Positions 56,707 through 64,000 of a stretch of 64,000 nucleotides of DNA are shown in pieces. The notes under the pieces were generated by a model. The model was not told where the DNA came from. It did not search any database and saw only the letters and a list, made by a program, of their open reading frames with translations. Source of the stretch: Bacteroidota bacterium (GTDB taxonomy: Bacteria; Bacteroidota; Bacteroidia; Bacteroidales; Lentimicrobiaceae); the NCBI GenBank assembly GCA_009773515.1, contig WSXX01000024.1:40361-104360 (forward strand), given 5' to 3'. How positions within the stretch are numbered: the stretch's first letter is position 1; every line of letters starts with the position of its first letter. A program made the position numbers and the translations under genes.

Positions 56707-56977
56707 ACTAAAGTTTTCGTAATTTCACCGGAATATTTTCTGGCTGCAAAATGTGAAGCATACAATCCCTGAAGTGAAAATGATTTACGCCAAAGAAACG
56801 ACTTAGCGAGATCATAAATATTTTGAATAATTTTTCTGATATTATGGTCAATATCAGTGCTTATTGGAAAATCAAAATGACATAGAAGGGATTGAAAGTG
56901 ATTTACCTTTTAGCTTCAGAGAAGAAAACAGAGACATCTTAGGTGTTTTAATTCGTGAAATTGCGGAGATTGAATAA
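56707..56977 (+). pseudogene. Decayed nucleotidyltransferase-like gene fragment
   Basis: From 56707 the frame reads TKVFVISPEYFLAAKCEAYNP, stops at TGA 56770-56772, and continues SENDLRQRNDLA. A frame change gives EIINILNNFSDIMVNIS, and a second change gives IEGIESDLPFSFREENRDILGVLIREIAEIE before TAA. The SPEYFLAAK-EA, R-x-x-DL and DI-I-x-L pattern resembles nucleotidyltransferases of the AbiEii/COG2253 kind. One stop and at least two frameshifts show decay. The final TAA overlaps the hsdS ATG (TAATG), so it was once coupled to the hsd operon. The 5' part is lost, and the remainder of 56618-56706 shows nothing else. Confidence 0.6.
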
Positions 56978-58584
56978 TGGAGAAAGGGAAACAAAAATAT
57001 AAGTTGCCAGATGGGTGGATAGTAGTTAAGCTTGAAGATATTTCAAAACAAATTACAGATGGTTCTCATAATCCCCCTCTATCTGTTGATTCAGGCATTC
57101 CAATGTTGAGTGCAAGAAATATTGAGAATAATAATTTAACTTTTGATGAAGTACGCTATATAGCACCTGAAGATTTTAAACACGAAAATCAACGAACAAA
57201 GATTGAACAAGGAGATGTATTACTCACAATAGTTGCAACAATTGGTAGAGTAGCTGTTGTTTCTAAGAATATTAAATCATCATTTACATTACAAAGAAGT
57301 GTCGCTGCCATAAAACCATTAATAAACAGTGAGTTTTTATTGTATTGCCTCCAATCCCCTTTATTTCAAAAACAACTAACTGAAAATGCAAAAGGTACAG
57401 CTCAAAAAGGAGTTTATCTAAAAACGCTTCGTGGCCTTGAAATTCCATTAGCTCCATTAGAAGAACAACAAAGAATTGTCTTCAAAATCGAAACACTCTT
57501 TAGTGAACTTGACCATGCTAAAAAAGGGTTGCAAATATCAAATCTTAAATTGGAAACTTATAGGCAAGCCCTGTTGAATAAAGCCTTTAATGGTGACCTC
57601 AGTAAAAAATGGAGGAATGAAAACCTCGAAGAACGCAATAATTCAGATAAAAAATTACCTATTAATTGGAGAAATCAAAGAATAAATATCTTGACAGATT
57701 TTGTTGGTAGTGGCTCAACCCCAAAAGGAGGCAAAAACATCTATAAGGAAGATGGAATACCATTTATTAGAAGTCAAAATATATTAGTTAATCGACTTAT
57801 TGAAGATGACTTGGTTTTCATTACTCCGGAAATAAACGAAAAAATGAAACGCACTCATACAAAACCTAAAGATGTCCTTTTAAATATAACTGGAGCTTCA
57901 ATCGGAAGGAGTGCATATATACCTGAGAGTTTAGAAAATGGCAATGTGAACCAACACGTTTGTATAATCAGAGTTAAGCATGAGCTTATTCATTATAAAT
58001 ATTTGACTTTCTATTTAAACTCACCTGAAGCACAATTGAAGATTAAACAAATAAATACAGGTGCGACAAGAGAAGCCTTAACTCTTTCTCAGATAAAAGA
58101 TTTTGAAATTCCTGTTTGTAATATTCAAGAACAATCAATCATTATTCAAATATTAGAATCGCAATTTACATTAGTCGATAATCTAGTCGATACACTAAAT
58201 AAAAGCTTTAAAGAAATAGAGTCTCTTAGATATTCAATTTTAAAGAAGGCATATGCCGGCAATCTCGTTGAGCAAGAAATAGCTGACGAACCAGTACAAA
58301 AGTTATTGGATATAATTAAGAAGGAAAAGGCAGAATATTTTAAAACCCAGAAAGAAGCTTTTTTGAACAAACCTAAAAGAATTCGTAAAATGGAAACCAA
58401 TAAAACTGTATGGCAAATCTTAAAGGAAAACAAATCAGCCATGCGTTCCGACAAAGTGTGGACAGATTCAAAGCATAAAGATGATATTGATGCTTTTTAT
58501 GCAGAAGTTAAGGAATTAGTCGATCTCGGAAAGATTATTGAGGAAAAAAGACAAGGCAAGGTTTCTTACTTAAAAGTTAAATAA
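56977..58584 (+). CDS. hsdS: Type I restriction-modification specificity subunit
   Basis: 535 aa. It has two target-recognition domains (about 10-180, PDGWIVVKLEDISKQITDGSHNPP; and about 225-400, INWRNQRINILTDFVGSGSTPKGGKNIY). Central and distal coiled-coil spacers are LAPLEEQQRIVFKIETLFSELDHAKKGL and CNIQEQSIIIQILESQFTLVDNLVDTLN. The C-terminal 90 residues (ETNKTVWQILKENKSAMRSDKVW...) extend past the second spacer and look like a helical or winged-helix tail. It directs HsdM to a bipartite DNA site. It starts inside the stop of the decayed gene and ends 1 nt before the ATPase. Confidence 0.92.
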   Translation: MEKGKQKYKLPDGWIVVKLEDISKQITDGSHNPPLSVDSGIPMLSARNIENNNLTFDEVRYIAPEDFKHENQRTKIEQGDVLLTIVATIGRVAVVSKNIKSSFTLQRSVAAIKPLINSEFLLYCLQSPLFQKQLTENAKGTAQKGVYLKTLRGLEIPLAPLEEQQRIVFKIETLFSELDHAKKGLQISNLKLETYRQALLNKAFNGDLSKKWRNENLEERNNSDKKLPINWRNQRINILTDFVGSGSTPKGGKNIYKEDGIPFIRSQNILVNRLIEDDLVFITPEINEKMKRTHTKPKDVLLNITGASIGRSAYIPESLENGNVNQHVCIIRVKHELIHYKYLTFYLNSPEAQLKIKQINTGATREALTLSQIKDFEIPVCNIQEQSIIIQILESQFTLVDNLVDTLNKSFKEIESLRYSILKKAYAGNLVEQEIADEPVQKLLDIIKKEKAEYFKTQKEAFLNKPKRIRKMETNKTVWQILKENKSAMRSDKVWTDSKHKDDIDAFYAEVKELVDLGKIIEEKRQGKVSYLKVK

Positions 58585-58585
58585 G

Positions 58586-60184
58586 ATGCGAATAGACAAA
58601 GTACAAATAGAGAATTTCAAAAACTTACAAGGTTTTGAAATCGACTTAGATGAGCGAGAAATGAAAACTGTTTTGCTCGGACAAAATGCTACAGGTAAAT
58701 CAAATTTCTTTGAAGCAGTTATCTTAATTTTTAAGTATCTCGATTTAAGTACGGATAAAAAAAGAATTTATCCTCCATTTAATTATCAAATTGAGTATCA
58801 AATTGGAAGAAAGAACAAGTGTTCTGTAAATATTGATTATAAAAACAGACACTATAACATAAAGGTAAATGGAGATAAAATAAAAAGTTTAAAAACTTTT
58901 TTCGCAGAAGAAGGCAAAGCATTGTACCAACCGAAATATGTATTTACGTATTATTCGGGTCTTAGTAATAAATTGAAAGAGTTATTTTGGGATCATCAAA
59001 AAAACTTCTATGACAAAATCATCAAACCCGATTTTAAAGAAGAAAAACTTGAGAGTCTTAGGAAGTTGTTTTACGTCCAGTTAGTACATTCATATTTTGT
59101 ATTGCTGGCATACTTTTCTTTTGAAGAGGAAGAGAAAGAGTCAATTGATTTTCTTTCTAATGTGTTAAACATAATCGATATTGAATCAGTTCTATTTGTG
59201 TTAAAAATGCCCGATTGGGCAAAAAACCGTATTAAAGATAATCCTGATGACATTTTTTGGACTGCTGATGGATTGGTTAGGAAGTTCTTAGAAATACTTT
59301 GGGTTAACTCTCTTGCCCCGATATATAATCAAGAAAGAATACGAACTGACTTTGATGATTTTGAACCGCAAGATAGATTATATCTCTTTGTAAAAACCAA
59401 AGCTTGTTTACAAATAATCTCAAGTTTATATACAAGTAACACTGAGTTTTTTAAGGCCTTAGAAAGTACATATATTTCCAAGTTGATTTCTGAAGTTAGA
59501 ATAAAAGTAAAAAAGAAGGATGTTGATGGAGGAATTATATTTAAGGAATTAAGCGAAGGAGAACAACAGTTGCTTACCGTTTTAGGATTATTGAAATTTA
59601 CAAAAGATGAAGATTCTTTAATATTGCTTGATGAACCTGACACTCATCTTAACCCTGTTTGGAAATGGAAATACTTGGAATATTTGGAAAGTGTTGTTAA
59701 TCGCCCTGAATCAACACAGATTATTATTAATACCCACGACCCTTTAGTAATAGGGAATTTAAGAAAAGAAGAAGTTCGTGTATTTAAAAACGAAAATGGA
59801 AAAATAATAGTGGAAGAGCCTGATGTTGACCCAAGAGGATTAGGAGTAGAAGGGATATTAACAAGTGAATTATTTGGACTTCCAACAATTATCGACTCAT
59901 TCACCAATTCTAAATTTGAAAGACGTAATGAATTACTGCTTAAGCAGCAACAGAAAGAATTAACAGACAAAGATAAACAGGAATTAAATGATTTATTCAA
60001 TGAACTTGATGAACTCGGTATATCAAAAACATTCAGAGACCCAATGTATCAAAAATTTATTGTTGCATTTAAGGAGAAAAATAAAATCCCAACCAAAGAC
60101 AGTTATTCAAAAGATGAACTTGAAGAACAAAATAAGTTAGCTTTTGAAATTCTAAAAGAAATTGAAAAGGAGGAAAGCAAATGA
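58586..60184 (+). CDS. AAA ATPase, Septu PtuA-like
   Basis: 532 aa, an SMC/ABC-type ATPase of the AAA_21 kind. Walker A is GQNATGKS (33-40), the signature is LSEGEQQ (322-328), Walker B is SLILLDEPD (D349-E350 within), and the switch is INTHDP. The length and the following HNH gene match the PtuA subunit of Septu defence systems; RloA-like ATPases inside hsd loci are an alternative. PtuA is thought to sense phage and control the partner nuclease. It overlaps the next gene by 4 nt. Confidence 0.8.
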   Translation: MRIDKVQIENFKNLQGFEIDLDEREMKTVLLGQNATGKSNFFEAVILIFKYLDLSTDKKRIYPPFNYQIEYQIGRKNKCSVNIDYKNRHYNIKVNGDKIKSLKTFFAEEGKALYQPKYVFTYYSGLSNKLKELFWDHQKNFYDKIIKPDFKEEKLESLRKLFYVQLVHSYFVLLAYFSFEEEEKESIDFLSNVLNIIDIESVLFVLKMPDWAKNRIKDNPDDIFWTADGLVRKFLEILWVNSLAPIYNQERIRTDFDDFEPQDRLYLFVKTKACLQIISSLYTSNTEFFKALESTYISKLISEVRIKVKKKDVDGGIIFKELSEGEQQLLTVLGLLKFTKDEDSLILLDEPDTHLNPVWKWKYLEYLESVVNRPESTQIIINTHDPLVIGNLRKEEVRVFKNENGKIIVEEPDVDPRGLGVEGILTSELFGLPTIIDSFTNSKFERRNELLLKQQQKELTDKDKQELNDLFNELDELGISKTFRDPMYQKFIVAFKEKNKIPTKDSYSKDELEEQNKLAFEILKEIEKEESK

Positions 60185-60972
60185 TTTATATTGACCGGAC
60201 CGGTTTTGCTCCTGATGTTATTTGGCTAGAAAAGGCAGATAAAATTACTAAGGAACTTATGGTTGCTGATACTAAAGAAAAGAAACACAGAATAATTGAT
60301 GATAACGAGATTCTTTGGGGAGAGTTGAAGGATGTTCTTATGGAATTATCACACCAAAAATGTTGGTATTCTGAATCAAAGGATACTTTTTCGTATTATC
60401 ATGTCGACCACTTTAGACCAAAAAAAGTTGCCTTAGATTTAATTAAAAATGATAAAGGCGGATATTGGTGGTTAGCATTTAACTGGACTAATTACAGAGT
60501 ATGTGGAGCAGTTGGGAATGTGAATAAGCGAGATAAATTCGCAGTTTTTAGGAACAAAGCAAATGAGCCTGATGATGCATGGGAGGATGAAACAATATAT
60601 TTACTTGACCCATGCTTACAATATGACCCTATCAAACTTACTTTTAATAATAATGGCGAGGCTTGCTCATTGTATCCATCTGGTTTTTATTACCTACAAA
60701 CTGAATATACAATTACTACACTAAAGCTTAATTATAAAAAGCTGAAGGAGGCAAGAAAAAAAGTTTGGACAGATTGTTCCTTGATAATAAATGAATTATC
60801 AAATCTTCTATATGAAGAAAGTAAAAACCAAAGTGCAACAAGAAGGGGTAAAATGGAAATTCTATTTAAACAATTGAAAGAATTTATTAAACCTACTTCA
60901 GAATTTTCAGCTACAGCAAGAGCTTGTTTAAAAAGTACCGGAATCGAATGGGCAATTAGTATTGCCGCTTAA
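60181..60972 (+). CDS. HNH nuclease, Septu PtuB-like
   Basis: 263 aa. The HNH-like core runs K-C61-W-Y-S-E ... HVDHFRPKK (H74, D76, H77) ... GYWWLAFNWTNYRVCGAVGNVNKRDKF, as in PtuB and retron-associated HNH proteins that begin CxYCE. Here the second cysteine of the first pair is serine (S64). Its start lies inside the stop of the ATPase gene (ATGA overlap), so the two products are coupled. It is predicted to cut DNA when released by the ATPase. hsdM follows after 11 nt. Confidence 0.75.
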   Translation: MIYIDRTGFAPDVIWLEKADKITKELMVADTKEKKHRIIDDNEILWGELKDVLMELSHQKCWYSESKDTFSYYHVDHFRPKKVALDLIKNDKGGYWWLAFNWTNYRVCGAVGNVNKRDKFAVFRNKANEPDDAWEDETIYLLDPCLQYDPIKLTFNNNGEACSLYPSGFYYLQTEYTITTLKLNYKKLKEARKKVWTDCSLIINELSNLLYEESKNQSATRRGKMEILFKQLKEFIKPTSEFSATARACLKSTGIEWAISIAA

Positions 60973-60983
60973 AGTCTTTTATT

Positions 60984-62444
60984 ATGACAACACCAAGTAA
61001 TATAGTACAAAAAGTATGGTCGTTTTGTGACACACTTAGAGATGATGGTCTCGGATATACCGATTATCTTGAGCAACTTACTTATTTGCTTTTTCTTAAG
61101 ATGGCAGATGAAAATGTAAATGAGTACATTTTACCTAACAATTGTAATTGGCAATATCTTAGGAATACAGGAAAACTTGAAGTCGGTGGTGTCTATGAAG
61201 AAATCTTACAAAAACTATCTGAATCAGGTGGTATGTTGGAAAAGATATTCTCTGGAGCTAAAAATAAAATTCATGATACATTAAAACTTCAACGTTTAAT
61301 AATGTTAATTGATGAAGAAAATTGGACTTCGCAAAATTTTGATGTAAAGGGTGAAATATATGAATCCTTGTTACAAAAAAATGCAGAGAATAGTGGTGCA
61401 GGTCAATATTTTACTCCCCGTGCAATAATTGCATCCATGGTAGAATGTATTCAGCCAAAAGAAAAAGATAAAGTATCTGACCCATCATGTGGTACAGGAG
61501 GCTTCTTTTTAGGAGTTCTTGACTTTTTTCAAAGACATAATGTAAAAATGTCAAAGCATATTAAGTTTGATATGTTTAAAGGTTGGGAAATTGAACCTTC
61601 TACTGCTCGTCTATGTTTAATGAATCTTTTTTTGCATGGAGTTGGAGATTTAAAAGAAACACCCGACATTGAGGTGACAGACAGTTTAAAAAGAGGAAAT
61701 GAGGGCAAAGTTAAAGATTCGGAGAAGGTAGATATTATTCTTGCCAATCCTCCCTTTGGAATCAGTAGTAGCGATATTCCAACAGTTGATAAAAAGCAAT
61801 CAGAGAAAGATGGATACTTTCTTCGTGTAGACTTTTGGGTTACAACAAGTAATAAACAATTAGCATTTTTGCAGCATATTGTAGCTATGCTTAACGAAAA
61901 TGGACGTGCTGCAGTTGTACTTCCAGACAATGTTTTATTTGAAGGTGGTGCAGGCGAAACAATCCGCAAAAAACTTTTGGAAGAAACAGATTTGCATACA
62001 ATTTTAAGACTTCCAACAGGAATATTCTATGCACAAGGAGTAAAAGCAAATGTTTTATTTTTTGAAAAAAGAAAAACAGATGTTACACCTTTGACAAAGG
62101 AAGTTTGGTATTATGATTACCGTACAAACGTAAGACACACACCAAAGAAGAATCCGCTTCGGGTTGAACATCTAAAGGAGTTTGTAGAATGTTATCAAGC
62201 TGATGATAGAACAAAACGCATGGAAACCTGGAGTGTCAAAAATGAAGATGGTCGTTGGCGAAAATACAATTACAAGGATTTAATCTCAAGAGATAAAACG
62301 AACCTTGATATTTTCTGGTTAAAAGATGATAAGCTAATAGATTTGGATAATCTCCCTGATCCGGAAATATTACTTGACGAGATAATTGATAATATTGAAA
62401 GTGCATTAGCAAGTTTCAAATCTATAAAAGAGAACATGGAATGA
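60984..62444 (+). CDS. hsdM: Type I restriction-modification methyltransferase subunit
   Basis: 486 aa. An N-terminal HsdM helical domain (VQKVWSFCDTLRDDGLGYTDYLEQLTYLLFLKMADE) precedes the N6-adenine methyltransferase fold. The S-adenosylmethionine motif is DPSCGTGGFF (166-175) and the catalytic motif NPPF (255-258). TPRAIIASMVECIQP is also typical. It modifies the sequence chosen by HsdS. It lies in one tight operon with hsdS and the Septu-like pair. No hsdR is found from here to the window end or upstream to 55 kb. Confidence 0.94.
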   Translation: MTTPSNIVQKVWSFCDTLRDDGLGYTDYLEQLTYLLFLKMADENVNEYILPNNCNWQYLRNTGKLEVGGVYEEILQKLSESGGMLEKIFSGAKNKIHDTLKLQRLIMLIDEENWTSQNFDVKGEIYESLLQKNAENSGAGQYFTPRAIIASMVECIQPKEKDKVSDPSCGTGGFFLGVLDFFQRHNVKMSKHIKFDMFKGWEIEPSTARLCLMNLFLHGVGDLKETPDIEVTDSLKRGNEGKVKDSEKVDIILANPPFGISSSDIPTVDKKQSEKDGYFLRVDFWVTTSNKQLAFLQHIVAMLNENGRAAVVLPDNVLFEGGAGETIRKKLLEETDLHTILRLPTGIFYAQGVKANVLFFEKRKTDVTPLTKEVWYYDYRTNVRHTPKKNPLRVEHLKEFVECYQADDRTKRMETWSVKNEDGRWRKYNYKDLISRDKTNLDIFWLKDDKLIDLDNLPDPEILLDEIIDNIESALASFKSIKENME

Positions 62445-62536
62445 CTAAAAGCTAACCCGTTTGAAGCATGTTATAGAAAATTCAGCTACACAACAGTCGG
62501 AAATCATTTGGTTTACTAACAAGGAAACAAAAAAAA

Positions 62537-62770
62537 ATGAGAAATCTTTTAAGACTACACGAAGCAGTTGCAATTGTATTGTTAAGCGAGCCAGACAGAA
62601 CAGCAACATTTCAAACCATTGCAAATGAGGTTGAAAGGAGAAATCTTTTTCCTGAAAGAAAAGGAGGAATTACTTTAGATGAACAAATTAAATTGCGAAC
62701 TTCAATTTCATCAAGCAAATATAAACATTGGTTTGAATTTATTAAACCTGATAGAATTAAGCTGAAATGA
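62537..62770 (+). CDS. HARE-HTH-like small protein
   Basis: 77 aa resembling the HARE-HTH (HB1/ASXL) winged-helix domain: LHEAVAIVLLSEPDRTATFQTIANEVERRNLFPER, then QIKLRTSISSSKYKHWFEFIKPDRIKLK. This domain often accompanies restriction or DNA-modification proteins as a separate or fused unit. It lies 92 nt after hsdM on the same strand. Directly after its stop the same frame stays open for 45 codons into the next feature. Confidence 0.75.
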   Translation: MRNLLRLHEAVAIVLLSEPDRTATFQTIANEVERRNLFPERKGGITLDEQIKLRTSISSSKYKHWFEFIKPDRIKLK

Positions 62771-62905
62771 TCCGTTACAAACTCTAACAGCAATAAGTTT
62801 AACATTACTATTTTATTTTTTGAGGATATTTGTTCAATCCTTTCAGAAAATTCTGATTTAGTAAATAAGTACTGGCAAAGTTTCTACAAATCAGTCTCTC
62901 AAATC

Positions 62906-63256
62906 TTGAATAAGCATATTCTAACAAGCGATGATGCCTTTAAAAGGGTAGTATATCTCACAGAGTTCAAAACAATTCAACACTTCATTTCTGAAGCTTC
63001 AAATGGCGAAGTAAATTTGTGCCTGAGAATTGAGAATGTCCCAAAACTTGAAGAGCCCCCTGATTCAATTAAGAGATGTTGGCAGGTAGCAATATCAGAA
63101 AACCATAAAACACATATTGTAACTCTGTGGCGCTTTGCAATAAATATTGACACTAGTGAAATAACCTTTTACTCTGTAGAAGAAAATAAGTGGGTTACTC
63201 AGGAATATTGGGAAGAAAATGGATTATTTAATAATTTTAAAGAACGGAATGAATAG
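62906..63256 (+). CDS. Hypothetical protein, possibly 5'-truncated
   Basis: 116 aa if it starts at TTG 62906; there is no ATG. The frame is open back to the stop of the HARE-HTH gene and continues sensibly (FEDICSILSENSDLVNKYWQSFYKSV...), so the N-terminus may lie upstream or be lost. Contents: LTSDDAFKRVVYLTEFKTIQHFIS; CWQVAISENHKTHIVTLWRFAINIDT. No family is recognised. It is AT-rich like the rest of the island. Confidence 0.5.
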   Translation: MNKHILTSDDAFKRVVYLTEFKTIQHFISEASNGEVNLCLRIENVPKLEEPPDSIKRCWQVAISENHKTHIVTLWRFAINIDTSEITFYSVEENKWVTQEYWEENGLFNNFKERNE

Positions 63257-63736
63257 ATACATGGATTTTAATCAAATTGATTTCAGTTTTCCACTTCTTG
63301 AATCTCCCATAAGTCATTGTTGTATAAAAGGTATTTAGAGCTGCTTTAAAAATAACCGGGATTGTAATCCTGGATTCATAAAGTAGACTGTATTATTGTC
63401 TTTCAGGAATGATGGAGTTTTGTCTACAACACATGTTGTTTACAATGCTTTTTTATTGCATTTATCTGGATAGTACTGTAATTTCTTATGTTTTTGAAAA
63501 TATTTTTAACAATTTAAAAGAAATTAGCATTTTTTTTTGGAGGTTAATTTTAATGTTATACATTTGCTCTGAAATTCTGTGGGATCGAGGAAAAATTATT
63601 GAAATTTTTTTATTGAGAACATCAGTAATTTGATTAAATATTTTATAAAGTAGATTGCTTTTTTTCTTATAAAACTGAAATTTTGTGTTCATAATCAAAT
63701 AACTATTAAGGTAACAACCGTTTAATCCTTGCGAAA
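63257..63736. other. Very AT-rich intergenic region
   Basis: 480 nt, strongly AT-rich, with poly-T runs. The short frames here on either strand lack protein-like composition. No RNA gene or hairpin stands out. Confidence 0.5.
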
Positions 63737-63934
63737 ATGAAATCAAAAATTATTTTTATTTTATTGCCTTTTATCCTGATGAGCATTTCAATGAACTTGC
63801 TTGCTCAACAACAAACTGAATCCGCGGGTATTTCACAAAGCGACCAACCTATGCAACAACCAACCTCTGAAGATTCAGAGAATTCGGCCACGCATTTAAT
63901 TAAATGGATAATCCGGATCAAGTTGACCCCCTAA
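63737..63934 (+). CDS. Small secreted protein, probably truncated
   Basis: 65 aa from ATG 63737. A clear signal peptide (KIIFILLPFILMSISMNLLAQ) is followed by a Gln/Ser/Glu-rich stretch. The last residues (IKWIIRIKLTP) are encoded by DNA that resembles an insertion-sequence end from about 63905. The original C-terminus has probably been replaced. No family is recognised. Confidence 0.5.
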   Translation: MKSKIIFILLPFILMSISMNLLAQQQTESAGISQSDQPMQQPTSEDSENSATHLIKWIIRIKLTP

Positions 63935-64000
63935 ACCCAGAAATAAACCGGATGTTTTTCTCTGATTATTTTGAAAAATAGCATGACATTCCGGCAGATG
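63905..64000. mobile_element. Possible IS21-type end, element continues outside window
   Basis: AATCCGGATCAAGTTGACCC, and then AATAAACCGGATG 30 nt on, look like the multiple terminal repeats of IS21-family elements. No transposase is inside the window. The call rests on pattern resemblance only. Confidence 0.3.

Noticed and set aside
63409..63746. Short frames in the AT-rich tail
   Set aside because: Composition follows base bias (F, I, L, K, N) on both strands, so coding is not supported.
1..64000. tRNA, rRNA and riboswitch genes
   Set aside because: No T-arm-like GGTTCGA context with a matching acceptor stem and no recognisable riboswitch core was found by eye in the spacers; a covariance-model search would settle this.

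Overview
The window is a chromosomal segment from a Bacteroidota bacterium, most likely a Bacteroidales-like lineage. The evidence is the type IX secretion (T9SS) regulator PorX, four proteins ending in T9SS type A sorting domains, TonB-dependent receptors with carboxypeptidase-regulatory-like N-termini, a DUF4249 lipoprotein, and several upstream TAnnTTTG (-7) boxes typical of the phylum. No tRNA, rRNA or CRISPR array was found.

Layout: 0-10 kb holds core genes: an HD phosphohydrolase cut by the window edge, porX, tsaE, alanine dehydrogenase, purB, a LUD-domain protein, a lipoprotein, a CNNM/HlyC-type membrane protein and a DedA protein. 10-19 kb holds ion and nutrient transport: a phosphate transporter, a Ca2+/cation antiporter, a CPA2 antiporter and an outer-membrane beta-barrel receptor. 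19-31.5 kb is a minus-strand cluster for surface or secreted proteins: two paralogous adhesin-like T9SS cargo proteins, an Asp-box (BNR) T9SS protein, two small proteins and a TPR/LuxR-type regulator. One cargo gene is a mosaic of its two neighbours. 32-38 kb holds an XRE/pentapeptide-repeat regulator and a TonB receptor/DUF4249 operon. 38.7-51 kb is mixed: proline dehydrogenase, aroB, a class D beta-lactamase, a LutA-like protein, several lineage-specific lipoproteins and one large T9SS adhesin.

From about 51 kb the window becomes accessory. A three-gene minus-strand operon (XRE-ImmA/IrrE, PIN-like protein, small protein) has a perfect palindrome on its promoter. Next comes an array of 23 copies of a 21-bp minisatellite with a 63-bp higher-order pattern. 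Then follows a visibly AT-richer defence island: a DUF262-HNH nuclease, a decayed nucleotidyltransferase-like gene, and a tight operon hsdS - ATPase - HNH - hsdM. In that operon a Septu-like (PtuA/PtuB-type) pair sits between the specificity and methylation subunits of a type I restriction-modification system, and no hsdR is visible. This arrangement is the strongest candidate for an unusual system here. A HARE-HTH-like small gene and a gene that may be cut by an insertion sequence close the window.

Intergenic DNA is rich in dispersed repeats: heptanucleotide tandem tracts (GGATTTC/TGACCTC type) sharing a 33-bp core at two distant sites, and REP-like palindrome clusters at 38 kb and 50.7 kb.
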